Of a stretch of 64,000 bases of DNA, positions 36,141 through 44,643 are shown piece after piece. The notes beneath the pieces are model-generated. The model worked only from the letters and a program-made list of their open reading frames with translations, did not search any database and was not told where the DNA came from. Position 1 is the first letter of the stretch. Each line of letters starts with the position of its first letter. The DNA is from an uncultured Verrucomicrobia subdivision 3 bacterium (GTDB lineage Bacteria > Verrucomicrobiota > Verrucomicrobiia > Limisphaerales > UBA11358). The stretch is taken from assembly GCA_903875465.1 (NCBI GenBank), contig CAIQWB010000062.1:49636-113635 (forward strand). Reading direction: 5' to 3'. The translations under genes were made by a program, and so were the position numbers.

Positions 36141-36734
36141 ATGAAAGCGAATTATTGGTCAATGATGGGGACAATGGCGGCGTTCGCCGGATTGCTGGCG
36201 ACGGTCGGCACTGTAATGGCGCAGAATATGCCGGCACCAGACCCTAAGTCCGTGAGTGCCCCCGCTCCCCAATTGGCGTATGGCGTGCCCCAAGTACTGC
36301 AATTGGCGCAGGCGAAAATTAGCGATGACACGATTATTGCCTACATTAACAACAGCCGGATCAACTATGCGCTGGATGCGAACCAGATCATTTATCTGCG
36401 GCAACAAGGCGTTTCGGATGTGGTTGTGACAGCGATGCTGAACCAGCCCAAAGCGGGAGTGGCAGTCCCGGCTCCGGCCACTTATGCCGCTCAACCAGCC
36501 GCACCTGCTCCAGCGCCGGCCCCAGCCCTCGCGCCTACAGTCACTTACGTGCAGACTCAACCCACAGTAACGTATGTGCAAACCGCGCCGCCGGTGACGT
36601 ATTACTATAGCAACCCATATTATTACCCTTCTTATGCTTATTATCCGCCCGTTTCATTCTCCATCGGGTTGGGTTGGGGGGGCGGTTGGCGTGGAGAGTC
36701 TTGCTATCGCGGCGGCTGGCGCGGGCATCGTTAA
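36141..36734 (+). CDS. Secreted protein with ISDDTII helical module and Pro/Tyr-rich tail
   Basis: A 197-residue protein with a signal peptide (to about residue 28, TVMAQ). A helical module at about 48-102 (VLQLAQAKISDD, then IIYLRQQGVSDVVVTAML) is followed by an Ala-Pro linker, threonine/valine repeats (TVTYVQT twice) and a Tyr-rich, Gly-rich tail. The helical module is paralogous to the start of the TGA-interrupted gene at 45817. The role is unknown; a periplasmic or cell-surface location is implied. It has its own 220-bp upstream region and a terminator downstream. Confidence 0.7.
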   Translation: MKANYWSMMGTMAAFAGLLATVGTVMAQNMPAPDPKSVSAPAPQLAYGVPQVLQLAQAKISDDTIIAYINNSRINYALDANQIIYLRQQGVSDVVVTAMLNQPKAGVAVPAPATYAAQPAAPAPAPAPALAPTVTYVQTQPTVTYVQTAPPVTYYYSNPYYYPSYAYYPPVSFSIGLGWGGGWRGESCYRGGWRGHR

Positions 36735-36791
36735 TTAACGCTTTCAAAGGCGCGGCCCGGATCGAAACCCGGGCTGTGCGAATTCGAATTG

Positions 36792-36820
36792 GGCCGGACT
36801 TAAATGTCCGGCCTGTTTTT
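36792..36820 (+). terminator. Rho-independent terminator
   Basis: A perfect 8-bp stem GGCCGGAC/GTCCGGCC (36792-36799 and 36806-36813) with a 6-base loop is followed by TGTTTTTT. It ends the 36141-36734 transcript before the DUF2911 gene. Confidence 0.8.
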
Positions 36821-36929
36821 TGCTTTTGACCGTGTAACCCAGGTCGACTTGACAGCGTCCTCTACGGAGTCCAATCTCATCGCAATCCAAACCGGTATAA
36901 ATTTACGACCAACAACCCTGCAACCACCC

Positions 36930-37481
36930 ATGAAAAAAGCCCTATCCCTCCTGGTTATCCTGACCATCCTTACGCTCAGTGCCCTGCCGCTGATGGCCCA
37001 GCAAAAAAGAATGAGCGCCCATGATACCATCAGTACCGTGGTGGATGGCAGCCGGGTGACACTGGTTTATGGCCGCCCACACACCAAGAATCCCAAAACC
37101 GGTGAGGATCGCAAAATCTGGGGTGAACTGGTGCCCTTGGGCAAGGTTTGGCGTACGGGCGCGGATGAGGCGACTTTGCTGGTGACTCAGAAGCCGCTAG
37201 TCGTCGGCGAAACGACCATTCCAGCGGGGGCCTACACGCTGTTCACCCTTCCCCAGGCAGATGGTTCGGCCAAATTGATTATTAGCAAGGATGTGGGCGA
37301 ATGGGGTTTGCAATACAAGAAAGCCGATGACCTCGCCCGTGTGGACTTAAAGAAAACCGGGCTGGATGCGCCGGTGGAACAGTTTACCATGGCGATTGCC
37401 AAAACGCCCGGAGGTGGCGGGGTGGTCAAAATGTCCTGGGCAAACACGGAATATTCCGTGGCGTTTACGGTGCAGAAATAA
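36930..37481 (+). CDS. DUF2911 family secreted protein
   Basis: A 183-residue protein with a clear signal peptide (residues 1-23, LSALPLMAQQ) and the DUF2911 core: VTLVYGRPHTKN, KIWGELVPLGKVWRTGADEAT, a beta-strand-rich middle with IPAGAYTLFTLP, and a C-terminal VVKMSWANTEYSVAF. Function is unknown; it is widespread in Bacteroidota and Verrucomicrobiota as a periplasmic domain. ATG 36930 begins the signal peptide, and the upstream in-frame extension overlaps the terminator region, so it is not used. The next gene starts 64 bp downstream on the same strand. Confidence 0.9.
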   Translation: MKKALSLLVILTILTLSALPLMAQQKRMSAHDTISTVVDGSRVTLVYGRPHTKNPKTGEDRKIWGELVPLGKVWRTGADEATLLVTQKPLVVGETTIPAGAYTLFTLPQADGSAKLIISKDVGEWGLQYKKADDLARVDLKKTGLDAPVEQFTMAIAKTPGGGGVVKMSWANTEYSVAFTVQK

Positions 37482-37544
37482 CGGCGAAAACTTCAAATTC
37501 TAAACGCCAACATCCAGAGCAGCATCAAAGCTCAAATTTCAAAC

Positions 37545-40052
37545 ATGGGTGCCATTATGGCGCAAAAATCAGGGGCAGCACGTGTGCTTTTGATGTGGTT
37601 GATCCTCGGCTGGGGTTTGGCTTGGGCCACCCTAGCGGCGCAAGCGGGGGAACCGCTGTCCGGTCCGGCGATTTTGCAGCAGTTGGAGAGCTTTCGGGAA
37701 ATGGGCAGTGTGCTCTATGTGGCGGCACATCCGGATGACGAAAATACCCTCCTGATCGCATACCTGGCCCGGGGGCGGAATTATCGCACAGCCTATCTGT
37801 CGGCAACGCGTGGGGATGGAGGTCAAAACGTGTTGGGTCCGGAATTTGGCCAGGAACTCGGGGTGGCGCGCACCCAGGAATTGCTGGCCGCCCGGCGGTT
37901 GGATGGTGGCCGTCAGTTTTTCACGCGCGCCATCGATTTTGGTTTCTCCAAGGATTATAAGGAAACGTTGAGCATTTGGGACCATCACCAAGTGGTGGCG
38001 GACATGGTTCGGGTGATACGTACTTTCCGGCCCGATGTGGTGATTACGCGCTTTTCAGTGCAACCGGGCGGCACCCATGGGCATCATACGGCTTCGGCGG
38101 TCTTGGCCCTGGAAGCCTTTCGGCTGGCTGGAAAGCCGACCGCCTTTCCCGATCAGCTCGGTACCCTGAGCCCTTGGCAGCCGAAACGCATTTTCGTCAA
38201 TGGTCGGGGAGATGCGGGGGGCGCGAATTCCTTGTCGATGGAGATTGCGGGTAGTGACCCGGTGACGGGTATTCCCTTTGGCGAACTGGCCGGACGCAGC
38301 CGGTCCATGCATAAAACCCAAGGCTTCGGAAATTTTAGCGGGGGCGGAGGTGCACGCAATCGCGCGGAAAATTTCCAACTGCTCGATGGCGAGTTCACGA
38401 CAAACGATATCATGGACGGGGTTGACACCTCGTGGAACCGCATTGCCGGTGGGGCGGACATTGGCACCGCGGTTAGCATTATTATCAAAAACTTTAACAC
38501 ACAGGATCCCGCCGCCAGCCTGCCGGGGTTGTTGAAATTGCACAGCCAGTTGGCCGCATTGCATTCCAGTGATCCCTTGGTGGCGGAAAAGCGCGGGCAG
38601 TTAGATATGATTGTGGCGTCCTGCCTGGGATTGTCGGTATCGACAACGGTTGACCAAGCCGAGGTGGTTCCTGGCGAAGCCATGAGCCTGCACTATAAAG
38701 TCACAGAAAAATCCAGTGTGCCGGTGCGCTGGCAATCAGTTCGTCTCCCACTACTGCACTCCGAATTTGGCCCGGGACGGTCGGGAAATTTGGTGCCCAA
38801 CGAAACGGCGGATGACAACCAACCGGCCACGCTCCCTTCCGGTACGCCGCTAAGCCAGCCTTACTGGCTACGGACGGAGGGCACTGCGGGCATGTTTGCG
38901 GTGGCCGATGCGGCTTTGATTGGCCAGCCGGAAAATCCGCCTGTATTTCCGATCGAACATATTTTTGAGGTGGGCGGCCAGACCTTGGTCATTCCTGACG
39001 AACCCATCCAAATCACCTCCGATCTGCGACCAGAACATGTGCGTCGTTTGCAGGCCATTCCGCCCGTTTCGATCCACTTCACCACGATGGTAGGCATCTT
39101 TAAGCGTGGTGAAAACCGGCCGGTTGCAGTGGAACTCACCACGCATCGCAAGGATACCACCGGGACGCTCCAACTGGCTGTCCCGTCGGGATGGAAAGTG
39201 GAACCCAAGCTGCAGGCCTTTTCACTCGCGACCTTGGGCGAGCGAAAAAAACTTCAGTTCGTAGTCACCGCGCCTGCCATTGAAACGGTGGGGAAAATTC
39301 GAGCCAGCGCCACCATTGGCGGGGCGATATACCAGAATGACCGGGTGGAAATTAATTACCGGCACATCCCGTTCCAATTGTTGCAGCCAGTGGCGAGTTT
39401 GCAGGCGGTGTGCCTGGATCTCAAAACCCGGGGCCATAATATCGGCTATCTGCCGGGCGCGGGCGACAGTGTGGCCGAAGGGCTCATACAAATGGGGTAT
39501 GCGGTGACGCTGCTGACGGACGCGGATCTTAATCCGCAAACCTTGCATAATTTGGATGCCGTGGTGATTGGGGTTCGCGCCTTTAATGTGCGCACGAATT
39601 TGAACGCGCAATTGCCGGCACTGTGCGACTATGTGCAAGCCGGTGGCACGGTGGTAGCCCAATACAACCGCCCGGATGGCCTCAAGACCGACCGCTTGTC
39701 GCCTTTTAACTTGAAAATTGCCAATCTGCGCGTGACGGATGAGACGGCGGCAGTCACCTTTCTGTTCCCGGAGCATCCGGTGTTGAACACACCCAATAAG
39801 ATCACCCAGGATGATTTCGCGGGCTGGGTCCAAGAGCGCGGCATCTATTTCCCCGGCGAATGGGCCACTAATTTCACCCCGATTCTGGCGTGTCATGACG
39901 CGGGCGAGGAGCCATTAAGGGGTTCGTTGCTGGTGGCCAAGTATGGCCAGGGTTATTTTGTCTACACCGGTCTGGTATTCTTCCGGCAACTGCCGGCCGG
40001 TGTGCCGGGGGCATACCGGTTGTTTGCCAATTTGGTTTCGCTGGGAAAATAG
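37545..40052 (+). CDS. Large secreted PIG-L (LmbE-like) deacetylase with a C-terminal GATase-like domain
   Basis: An 835-residue exported protein. After a signal peptide (to about residue 35), the PIG-L zinc site shows AAHPDDE at 60-66 and a later HGHHTASAV near 180. PIG-L enzymes remove N-acetyl groups from amino-sugar conjugates. The middle region (about 360-590) is beta-rich, probably immunoglobulin-like. The last 220 residues (YLPGAGDSVAEGLIQMGYAV, then AVVIGVRAFNVR) look like a class I glutamine amidotransferase-like domain without an obvious catalytic Cys. Large proteins of this design are often followed by a sodium/solute symporter, as here. The ATG at 37557 could also be used. It heads the run that ends in the bacillithiol genes; a direct role in thiol metabolism is only inference. 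Confidence 0.87.
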   Translation: MGAIMAQKSGAARVLLMWLILGWGLAWATLAAQAGEPLSGPAILQQLESFREMGSVLYVAAHPDDENTLLIAYLARGRNYRTAYLSATRGDGGQNVLGPEFGQELGVARTQELLAARRLDGGRQFFTRAIDFGFSKDYKETLSIWDHHQVVADMVRVIRTFRPDVVITRFSVQPGGTHGHHTASAVLALEAFRLAGKPTAFPDQLGTLSPWQPKRIFVNGRGDAGGANSLSMEIAGSDPVTGIPFGELAGRSRSMHKTQGFGNFSGGGGARNRAENFQLLDGEFTTNDIMDGVDTSWNRIAGGADIGTAVSIIIKNFNTQDPAASLPGLLKLHSQLAALHSSDPLVAEKRGQLDMIVASCLGLSVSTTVDQAEVVPGEAMSLHYKVTEKSSVPVRWQSVRLPLLHSEFGPGRSGNLVPNETADDNQPATLPSGTPLSQPYWLRTEGTAGMFAVADAALIGQPENPPVFPIEHIFEVGGQTLVIPDEPIQITSDLRPEHVRRLQAIPPVSIHFTTMVGIFKRGENRPVAVELTTHRKDTTGTLQLAVPSGWKVEPKLQAFSLATLGERKKLQFVVTAPAIETVGKIRASATIGGAIYQNDRVEINYRHIPFQLLQPVASLQAVCLDLKTRGHNIGYLPGAGDSVAEGLIQMGYAVTLLTDADLNPQTLHNLDAVVIGVRAFNVRTNLNAQLPALCDYVQAGGTVVAQYNRPDGLKTDRLSPFNLKIANLRVTDETAAVTFLFPEHPVLNTPNKITQDDFAGWVQERGIYFPGEWATNFTPILACHDAGEEPLRGSLLVAKYGQGYFVYTGLVFFRQLPAGVPGAYRLFANLVSLGK

Positions 40053-40064
40053 ACCAATCAACCA

Positions 40065-40244
40065 GTGAATCGCCCGAATCCGACAACCGACAGGCTGCTT
40101 GATGGATCCCTGTCAGCCACAACAAATGACCAGCAGACCGGCCTGCCCGGTTTGCGAACTTGGTTCAAGGTCTATTGGCTGGTAGCGGGCTCCTTCGCAC
40201 TATGGGTGGTTTTACTATTCGCGCTTAGCACCCTTTTCCCATGA
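40065..40244 (+). CDS. Small single-span membrane protein coupled to the symporter
   Basis: A 59-residue frame starting with GTG 12 bp after the PIG-L stop. The first 30 residues are polar. A hydrophobic segment VYWLVAGSFALWVVLLFAL then makes one membrane span before LSTLFP and a TGA that overlaps the symporter ATG in ATGA. The 4-bp overlap, the TM segment and the lack of a gap in the operon support translation. It may be a small accessory subunit of the transporter, as small spans accompany some SSS symporters, but no homology is claimed. Confidence 0.55.
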   Translation: MNRPNPTTDRLLDGSLSATTNDQQTGLPGLRTWFKVYWLVAGSFALWVVLLFALSTLFP

Positions 40245-41941
40245 ACCTTTTGGATTTTCTGGTCCTGATTGGGTCCATGGTGGGTATTGCCGTTTACGGT
40301 ATATGGCGCACACAGGGGCGGCGTGATCTGAGCACTTACCTCAAAGGCGACCAGACGGTGGGTTGGGTGACCATTGGCATTTCCGTAATGGCTACGCAGG
40401 CCAGCGCCATAACCTTTATTTCCACGCCGGGTCAGGGGTTTCAAGATGGGCTGGGGTTTGTGCAAAATTATTTTGGGTTGCCGCTAGCCTTGATCCTGGT
40501 GGCGGCGGTGTTTCTGCCGATGTACCGGCGCTTGAATCTTTACACGGCGTATGAGTTTCTAGGCCGCCGATTTGATGCCAAAACCCGGCTGCTCGGGGCG
40601 GGGCTGTTTCTGCTCCAGCGGGGCTTGGCGGCGGGGATTACCATTTACGCGCCGGCCATTATTTTATCCAGCATGCTGGGCTGGCGGCTGGACGTGACGA
40701 TTGTACTGACCGGGGTGCTCGTTATTATTTACACCGTGGTGGGCGGGTGCGAGGCAGTGAATCTAACGCAGAAATACCAAATGGCCGTGATCTTTGGCGG
40801 CATGGTCACGGCGCTGGTCATCTTGCTGATACGCCTGCCAGCCAGTCTGATGGATGCGCTGACAGTCGCGGGTGGCTTTCAAAAATTACACGCAGTGGAT
40901 TTTTCGCTGGATGTCAAACAACGTTACACTTTCTGGTCCGGACTGCTGGGCGGCCTGTTTCTATCGCTGTCCTATTTTGGCACCGACCAGTCGCAAGTGC
41001 AGCGGTACATTTCCGGAGCCTCCTTGCGGGAAAGCCGGCTGGGGCTGATGTTCAATGCGGTGCTAAAAATTCCCATGCAGTTTGGCATCTTGATGCTGGG
41101 GGTGTTGCTCTTTGTGTTTTACCAATTTGAACCAGCACCGTTATTTTTTAACCAGGCGGCGTGGCGGCAGGCGGTGGCCTCCGATGCCACCCATTCGGCT
41201 CCGGCATTGGACCAGCAATTTGCCAAACTGCAAGGGCAGAAGCAACGGCACATTCAAGCCTGGCTGGCGGCCAAGCATGCGGGTGACCAATCGGCCGCAG
41301 CCCAGGCGCGCGCACAGGCGCTGGTGGATGGGGCGCATAGCGATGCCTTGCGGGAGCAGGCGCGGACGGCGATGCTCGCCGCCAATCCCGGTTTGAAAGG
41401 CAATGACGCTGATTACGTCTTCATTACCTTTATCCTGAATTTTCTGCCACACGGACTGATCGGTTTGCTGGTGGCTGCGTTTTTTGCGGCGGCGTTGTCT
41501 TCGAAAGCAGCGGAACTGAATGCGCTGGGATCCACGACCATGATTGATTTTTACCAGCACCTTGTGAAGCGGGACGCCACTGATGCTCATTATGTGCGGA
41601 TGACGAAATGGTTCACGTTATTTTGGGGGTTGGTGGCGCTGGGGTTTGCGCTGTTTTGTCATTTGGCGGAGAACTTGATTCAGGCTGTAAATATTGTGGG
41701 GTCCATTTTTTACGGGGTGGTGCTGGCATTGTTTTTGGTGGCGTTTTTCATCCGGTGGGTGGGTGGGACGGCCATTTTCTGGGCGGCGCTGGCGGCGCAA
41801 ATACTGGTGTTCGTGCTCTACTTTTCCGTCAGCATCAGCTATCTGTGGTACAATTTCATCGGTTGCGCGGCGTGTGTGGGATTTAGTCTGATAATCCAAA
41901 CGGGCTTCTTTAAACAGGGTGAGGCGCAGCGGGTGAGATGA
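40241..41941 (+). CDS. Sodium:solute symporter (SSS family)
   Basis: A 566-residue multi-span membrane transporter using the sodium gradient. The N-terminus (FLVLIGSMVGIAVYGIWRTQG) is followed by the SSS signature region with SVMATQASAITFISTPGQGF near 45-64 and GLPLALILVAAVFLPMYRRL. About 13 spans can be counted. A hydrophilic insert of some 80 residues, rich in Ala/Gln (about 300-385), lies between spans and is longer than usual. The substrate is unknown; linkage to the PIG-L protein suggests a sugar or amino-sugar derivative. It is translationally coupled to the small upstream membrane protein, and the BshC-like gene follows after 19 bp. Confidence 0.94.
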   Translation: MNLLDFLVLIGSMVGIAVYGIWRTQGRRDLSTYLKGDQTVGWVTIGISVMATQASAITFISTPGQGFQDGLGFVQNYFGLPLALILVAAVFLPMYRRLNLYTAYEFLGRRFDAKTRLLGAGLFLLQRGLAAGITIYAPAIILSSMLGWRLDVTIVLTGVLVIIYTVVGGCEAVNLTQKYQMAVIFGGMVTALVILLIRLPASLMDALTVAGGFQKLHAVDFSLDVKQRYTFWSGLLGGLFLSLSYFGTDQSQVQRYISGASLRESRLGLMFNAVLKIPMQFGILMLGVLLFVFYQFEPAPLFFNQAAWRQAVASDATHSAPALDQQFAKLQGQKQRHIQAWLAAKHAGDQSAAAQARAQALVDGAHSDALREQARTAMLAANPGLKGNDADYVFITFILNFLPHGLIGLLVAAFFAAALSSKAAELNALGSTTMIDFYQHLVKRDATDAHYVRMTKWFTLFWGLVALGFALFCHLAENLIQAVNIVGSIFYGVVLALFLVAFFIRWVGGTAIFWAALAAQILVFVLYFSVSISYLWYNFIGCAACVGFSLIIQTGFFKQGEAQRVR

Positions 41942-41960
41942 AGTTTATGAATTTCCGGAC

Positions 41961-42737
41961 ATGAGCACTGCACCCATTATTTGCTTTGGCCAGCAACCCT
42001 GCGGATTTTTTCCGCGGCGGTTTCTGGTGGCCAAAATTCAGACGGCGCGGCGGTTGCAGGCCGAATTGGGCGGGGAAATCGTTTTCTTTTATCACGACAG
42101 CGATCACGATCCGCGCGAGACACAAACCATTCTTCGGCACCGGACGACGCGCGAACCAGCGACACTGAATTTTGCGTTTGCGAACAAAGTGCAGCGCAAG
42201 TTTTCACCACTGTATTGCAAACGGGTGCCGGCGGATTGGCCGGAAAAAACTTTGTTGCAACTGCCCAATTACGTGGAGCGGGCGGCTATTGATGCCTTCC
42301 GCAAAGTCAGCTCGGCGACCGTGGCGGATTTCTGCCTGGAGATGTATCGTGCCATGGGGTTGTTGGAAGGTGTGCGGGTGGCGCGGTCGGGCGACGTGGC
42401 GTTCCGCCAGTCGGCGGATGAGATTGCCGATTTTTTTGTGGATGTGCCATATCAAGGCGAGCTGGTGCGCGCCCGGTTTAGTGATGGTCAGTTGCGCTTG
42501 CATGAGGGTGGCGACCAATATTTGATGCTTCCAGCGATCACTTTTACCAAAGACCAAATCAGTCCCACCCGGGACAGTCGGTTGCGCTGGATGCAATCGG
42601 TCCTGCACTGCACACATTACATTGCCGGAGCGGGGGAAAAGGCCTATCTTCACTCGGGAGAAGCCCCGGAAATCACATTTGTCACCCGGGATGCGATTGA
42701 TGATGCCCATGAAGCCTGGACCCAATTCCCTCTCTAA
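41961..42737 (+). CDS. Compact BshC-like protein, candidate cysteine ligase of bacillithiol synthesis
   Basis: BshC adds cysteine to GlcN-malate in the last step of bacillithiol synthesis. This protein has 258 residues against about 540 for classical BshC, but keeps its key blocks in order. ICFGQQPCGFF (GQQ at 10-12) matches the VVGGQQAG segment. FFYHDSDHDPRET (46-50) matches the WVAGEDHDLDE segment. ISPTRDSRLRWMQ and YIAGAGEKAYL (GAGE at 223-226) match the FSNNVVTRPLMQ...FIAGPGEINYW region. The C-terminal coiled-coil of BshC is absent. It lies directly before and overlapping bshB1, with bshA next, so all three steps would be encoded together. Matches were made by eye from memory of B. subtilis BshC. 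The catalytic role is inferred. Confidence 0.68.
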   Translation: MSTAPIICFGQQPCGFFPRRFLVAKIQTARRLQAELGGEIVFFYHDSDHDPRETQTILRHRTTREPATLNFAFANKVQRKFSPLYCKRVPADWPEKTLLQLPNYVERAAIDAFRKVSSATVADFCLEMYRAMGLLEGVRVARSGDVAFRQSADEIADFFVDVPYQGELVRARFSDGQLRLHEGGDQYLMLPAITFTKDQISPTRDSRLRWMQSVLHCTHYIAGAGEKAYLHSGEAPEITFVTRDAIDDAHEAWTQFPL

Positions 42738-43446
42738 TCCTGCCCCATTGCTGGTGTTTGGCGCGCATCCGGATGATATTGAATTCGGCTGTGGCGGCGT
42801 AGTGGCGGTCGAGACCCGGTCGGGCCGCACCGCGCATTTGGTGGTTTGCTCGCGTGGGGAATCGGGCACCCACGGAACGCCGGAACAACGCACCCGGGAA
42901 GCTGAAACTGCCGCCGCCCAACTTGGTGCCGTTATGGAATGGCTGGAGCTGGATGGTGATGCGCACCTCGAACTGCGGGTGGCCCACACGCTTAAGCTCG
43001 CGGCGGTCATCCGCCGGGTGCGGCCGGGGCTGGTGCTGGCGCCGAGTCTGGTGGCCAATCAGCATCCGGACCACGCCCGGTTAGGGACATTGGTGCGCGA
43101 TGCCGCCCGGCTGGCACGATATGGTGGAGTTGCGGAATTGCACGACCTGCCGCTGCATGCCATTGGCGGCTTGTTTTATTATGCGGTGACCCCGGAGGCG
43201 GAGCCGCGCGACATCTCGCCGGTGCTGGTGAATATTTCGGAGCCGGAAATTGTCGCCACTTGGACGGCCGCGATGGCGGCGCACGCCACGCAAACTGGCG
43301 CACGGCAATATGTGGAATTGCAACTGGCCCGGGCGCGGTTGCACGGTTTGCGCGCCGGCTTGGATTATGCGGTGCCGCTATATCCGAATGACCCGGTGGT
43401 GGTGAATACGCTGGGGCAACTGAGCGGCAGCGCGCGGCGGTTTTGA
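42709..43446 (+). CDS. bshB1: Bacillithiol biosynthesis deacetylase BshB1
   Basis: A 245-residue PIG-L family zinc deacetylase that removes the acetyl group from GlcNAc-malate. Zinc-binding blocks are FGAHPDDIE (H20, D23) and NQHPDHARLG near 116. The middle has RGESGTHGTPEQRTREAE, typical of BshB1, and the end has the GLFYYAV and ATWTAAMAAHATQ segments. The ATG at 42709 is chosen because it gives the usual short N-terminus before the first strand; in-frame ATGs 6-18 bases upstream are possible, all inside the preceding gene. It overlaps the BshC-like gene by 29 bp, and bshA begins 4 bp downstream. Confidence 0.9.
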   Translation: MKPGPNSLSNPAPLLVFGAHPDDIEFGCGGVVAVETRSGRTAHLVVCSRGESGTHGTPEQRTREAETAAAQLGAVMEWLELDGDAHLELRVAHTLKLAAVIRRVRPGLVLAPSLVANQHPDHARLGTLVRDAARLARYGGVAELHDLPLHAIGGLFYYAVTPEAEPRDISPVLVNISEPEIVATWTAAMAAHATQTGARQYVELQLARARLHGLRAGLDYAVPLYPNDPVVVNTLGQLSGSARRF

Positions 43447-43450
43447 TCCC

Positions 43451-44587
43451 ATGTCCAACCTGGCCCCCCTAAAAATTGGCATCACCTGTTATCCCACGGT
43501 GGGGGGCAGTGGCATTTTGGCGACGGCCCTGGGCGAGGAGCTGGCGGCCCGCGGCCATGAAGTGCATTTCATCAGTTACGAACGACCCTTTCGCCTGCCC
43601 ACCGGCCAGCCGCGCCTGTATTTTCACCCGGTCGCGATCAACCATTATGGCCTGTTTAAGTATCCGGATTATACGCTGCCGCTTTCGGTGCGAATGGCCG
43701 AGGTCAGCCGAGAGTTCCAGCTGGATGTGCTGCACGTGCACTATGCCGTGCCGCATGCCACGGCGGCGATTTTGGCGCGCCATATGCTGCCTCCGGAACT
43801 CCAGCCACGCGTGGTCACGACCCTGCATGGCACGGATACCACGCTGCTGGGCTGTGACCCCGGCTATCGTCCCGCCATCCACCATGCATTAACCGCTTCC
43901 GATGCGGTCACCACGGTGTCCAACTTTCTAAAGCGCGAAACGGAGCGAGTGCTGGGTTTTGCGGGTCCCACGGAGGTCATCCATAATTTCTTCACCCCGC
44001 GTTCACCAAGGCGTTCCCGCGCGGAGGTGCGGCAGGAATTAGGGCTGCGGGACGAATTCGTGATTTTCCATTCCTCCAACCTGCGCCCGCTCAAGCGCAT
44101 CGATGTGCTGCTCGAAACGGTGGCGCGCCTGCAACCGCGGGCGGCGGTCAAACTGCTGCTGCTGGCAGGGGGCGGTTTCGCGCATTACGCGGCGGATGTG
44201 TTCCGCCTGGGATTGGAGGACATGGTCATTCTGCGGGAAAACGTGACGGACATTGAGGATTATTTGCAAGTGGCCGACCTGGGCCTGTTCACCTCCGATT
44301 CCGAAAGTTTCTGCCTGAGCATTCTGGAGGCGATGTTTTTTGGTTGTCCCAGCGTGGCCACCCGGGTGGGAGGCATTCCAGAGGTGGTTGAGGATGGGCA
44401 GAGCGGCCGGCTGGCCCCGGCGGGGGATGCCATTGCGCTGGCGACAGCGGTGCAAAATTTGATGGATCACCCCGAGCGCCGCCGACAACTGGGAGAGGCC
44501 GCGCAGCAGCGGGCGCAGGAAAATTTCACAGCCGCAGTGATTGTGCCGCAGTATGAGGCGTTGTATCGGCGGGTGAGCGGCAGTTAG
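43451..44587 (+). CDS. bshA: N-acetyl-alpha-D-glucosaminyl L-malate synthase BshA
   Basis: The 378-residue GT4 glycosyltransferase joins UDP-GlcNAc and L-malate, the first step of bacillithiol synthesis. The BshA hallmark CYPTVGGSG is at 13-21, followed by LGEELAARGHEVHFIS, the VLHVHYAVPHA segment near 97, TLHGTDTTLLG near 126, TTVSNFLKRET near 155, and the UDP-sugar binding EX7E-type region SFCLSILEAMFFGCPSVAT near 280. Length is normal. It is the last gene of the co-directional run; trpA lies beyond on the opposite strand. With BshB1 and the BshC-like protein it defines the thiol pathway. Confidence 0.95.
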   Translation: MSNLAPLKIGITCYPTVGGSGILATALGEELAARGHEVHFISYERPFRLPTGQPRLYFHPVAINHYGLFKYPDYTLPLSVRMAEVSREFQLDVLHVHYAVPHATAAILARHMLPPELQPRVVTTLHGTDTTLLGCDPGYRPAIHHALTASDAVTTVSNFLKRETERVLGFAGPTEVIHNFFTPRSPRRSRAEVRQELGLRDEFVIFHSSNLRPLKRIDVLLETVARLQPRAAVKLLLLAGGGFAHYAADVFRLGLEDMVILRENVTDIEDYLQVADLGLFTSDSESFCLSILEAMFFGCPSVATRVGGIPEVVEDGQSGRLAPAGDAIALATAVQNLMDHPERRRQLGEAAQQRAQENFTAAVIVPQYEALYRRVSGS

Positions 44588-44643
44588 GAAGCTTTTAGAT
44601 TAATTATTAATATGTTCTGGTGGTGGGATAAATAGGGGGCCGA

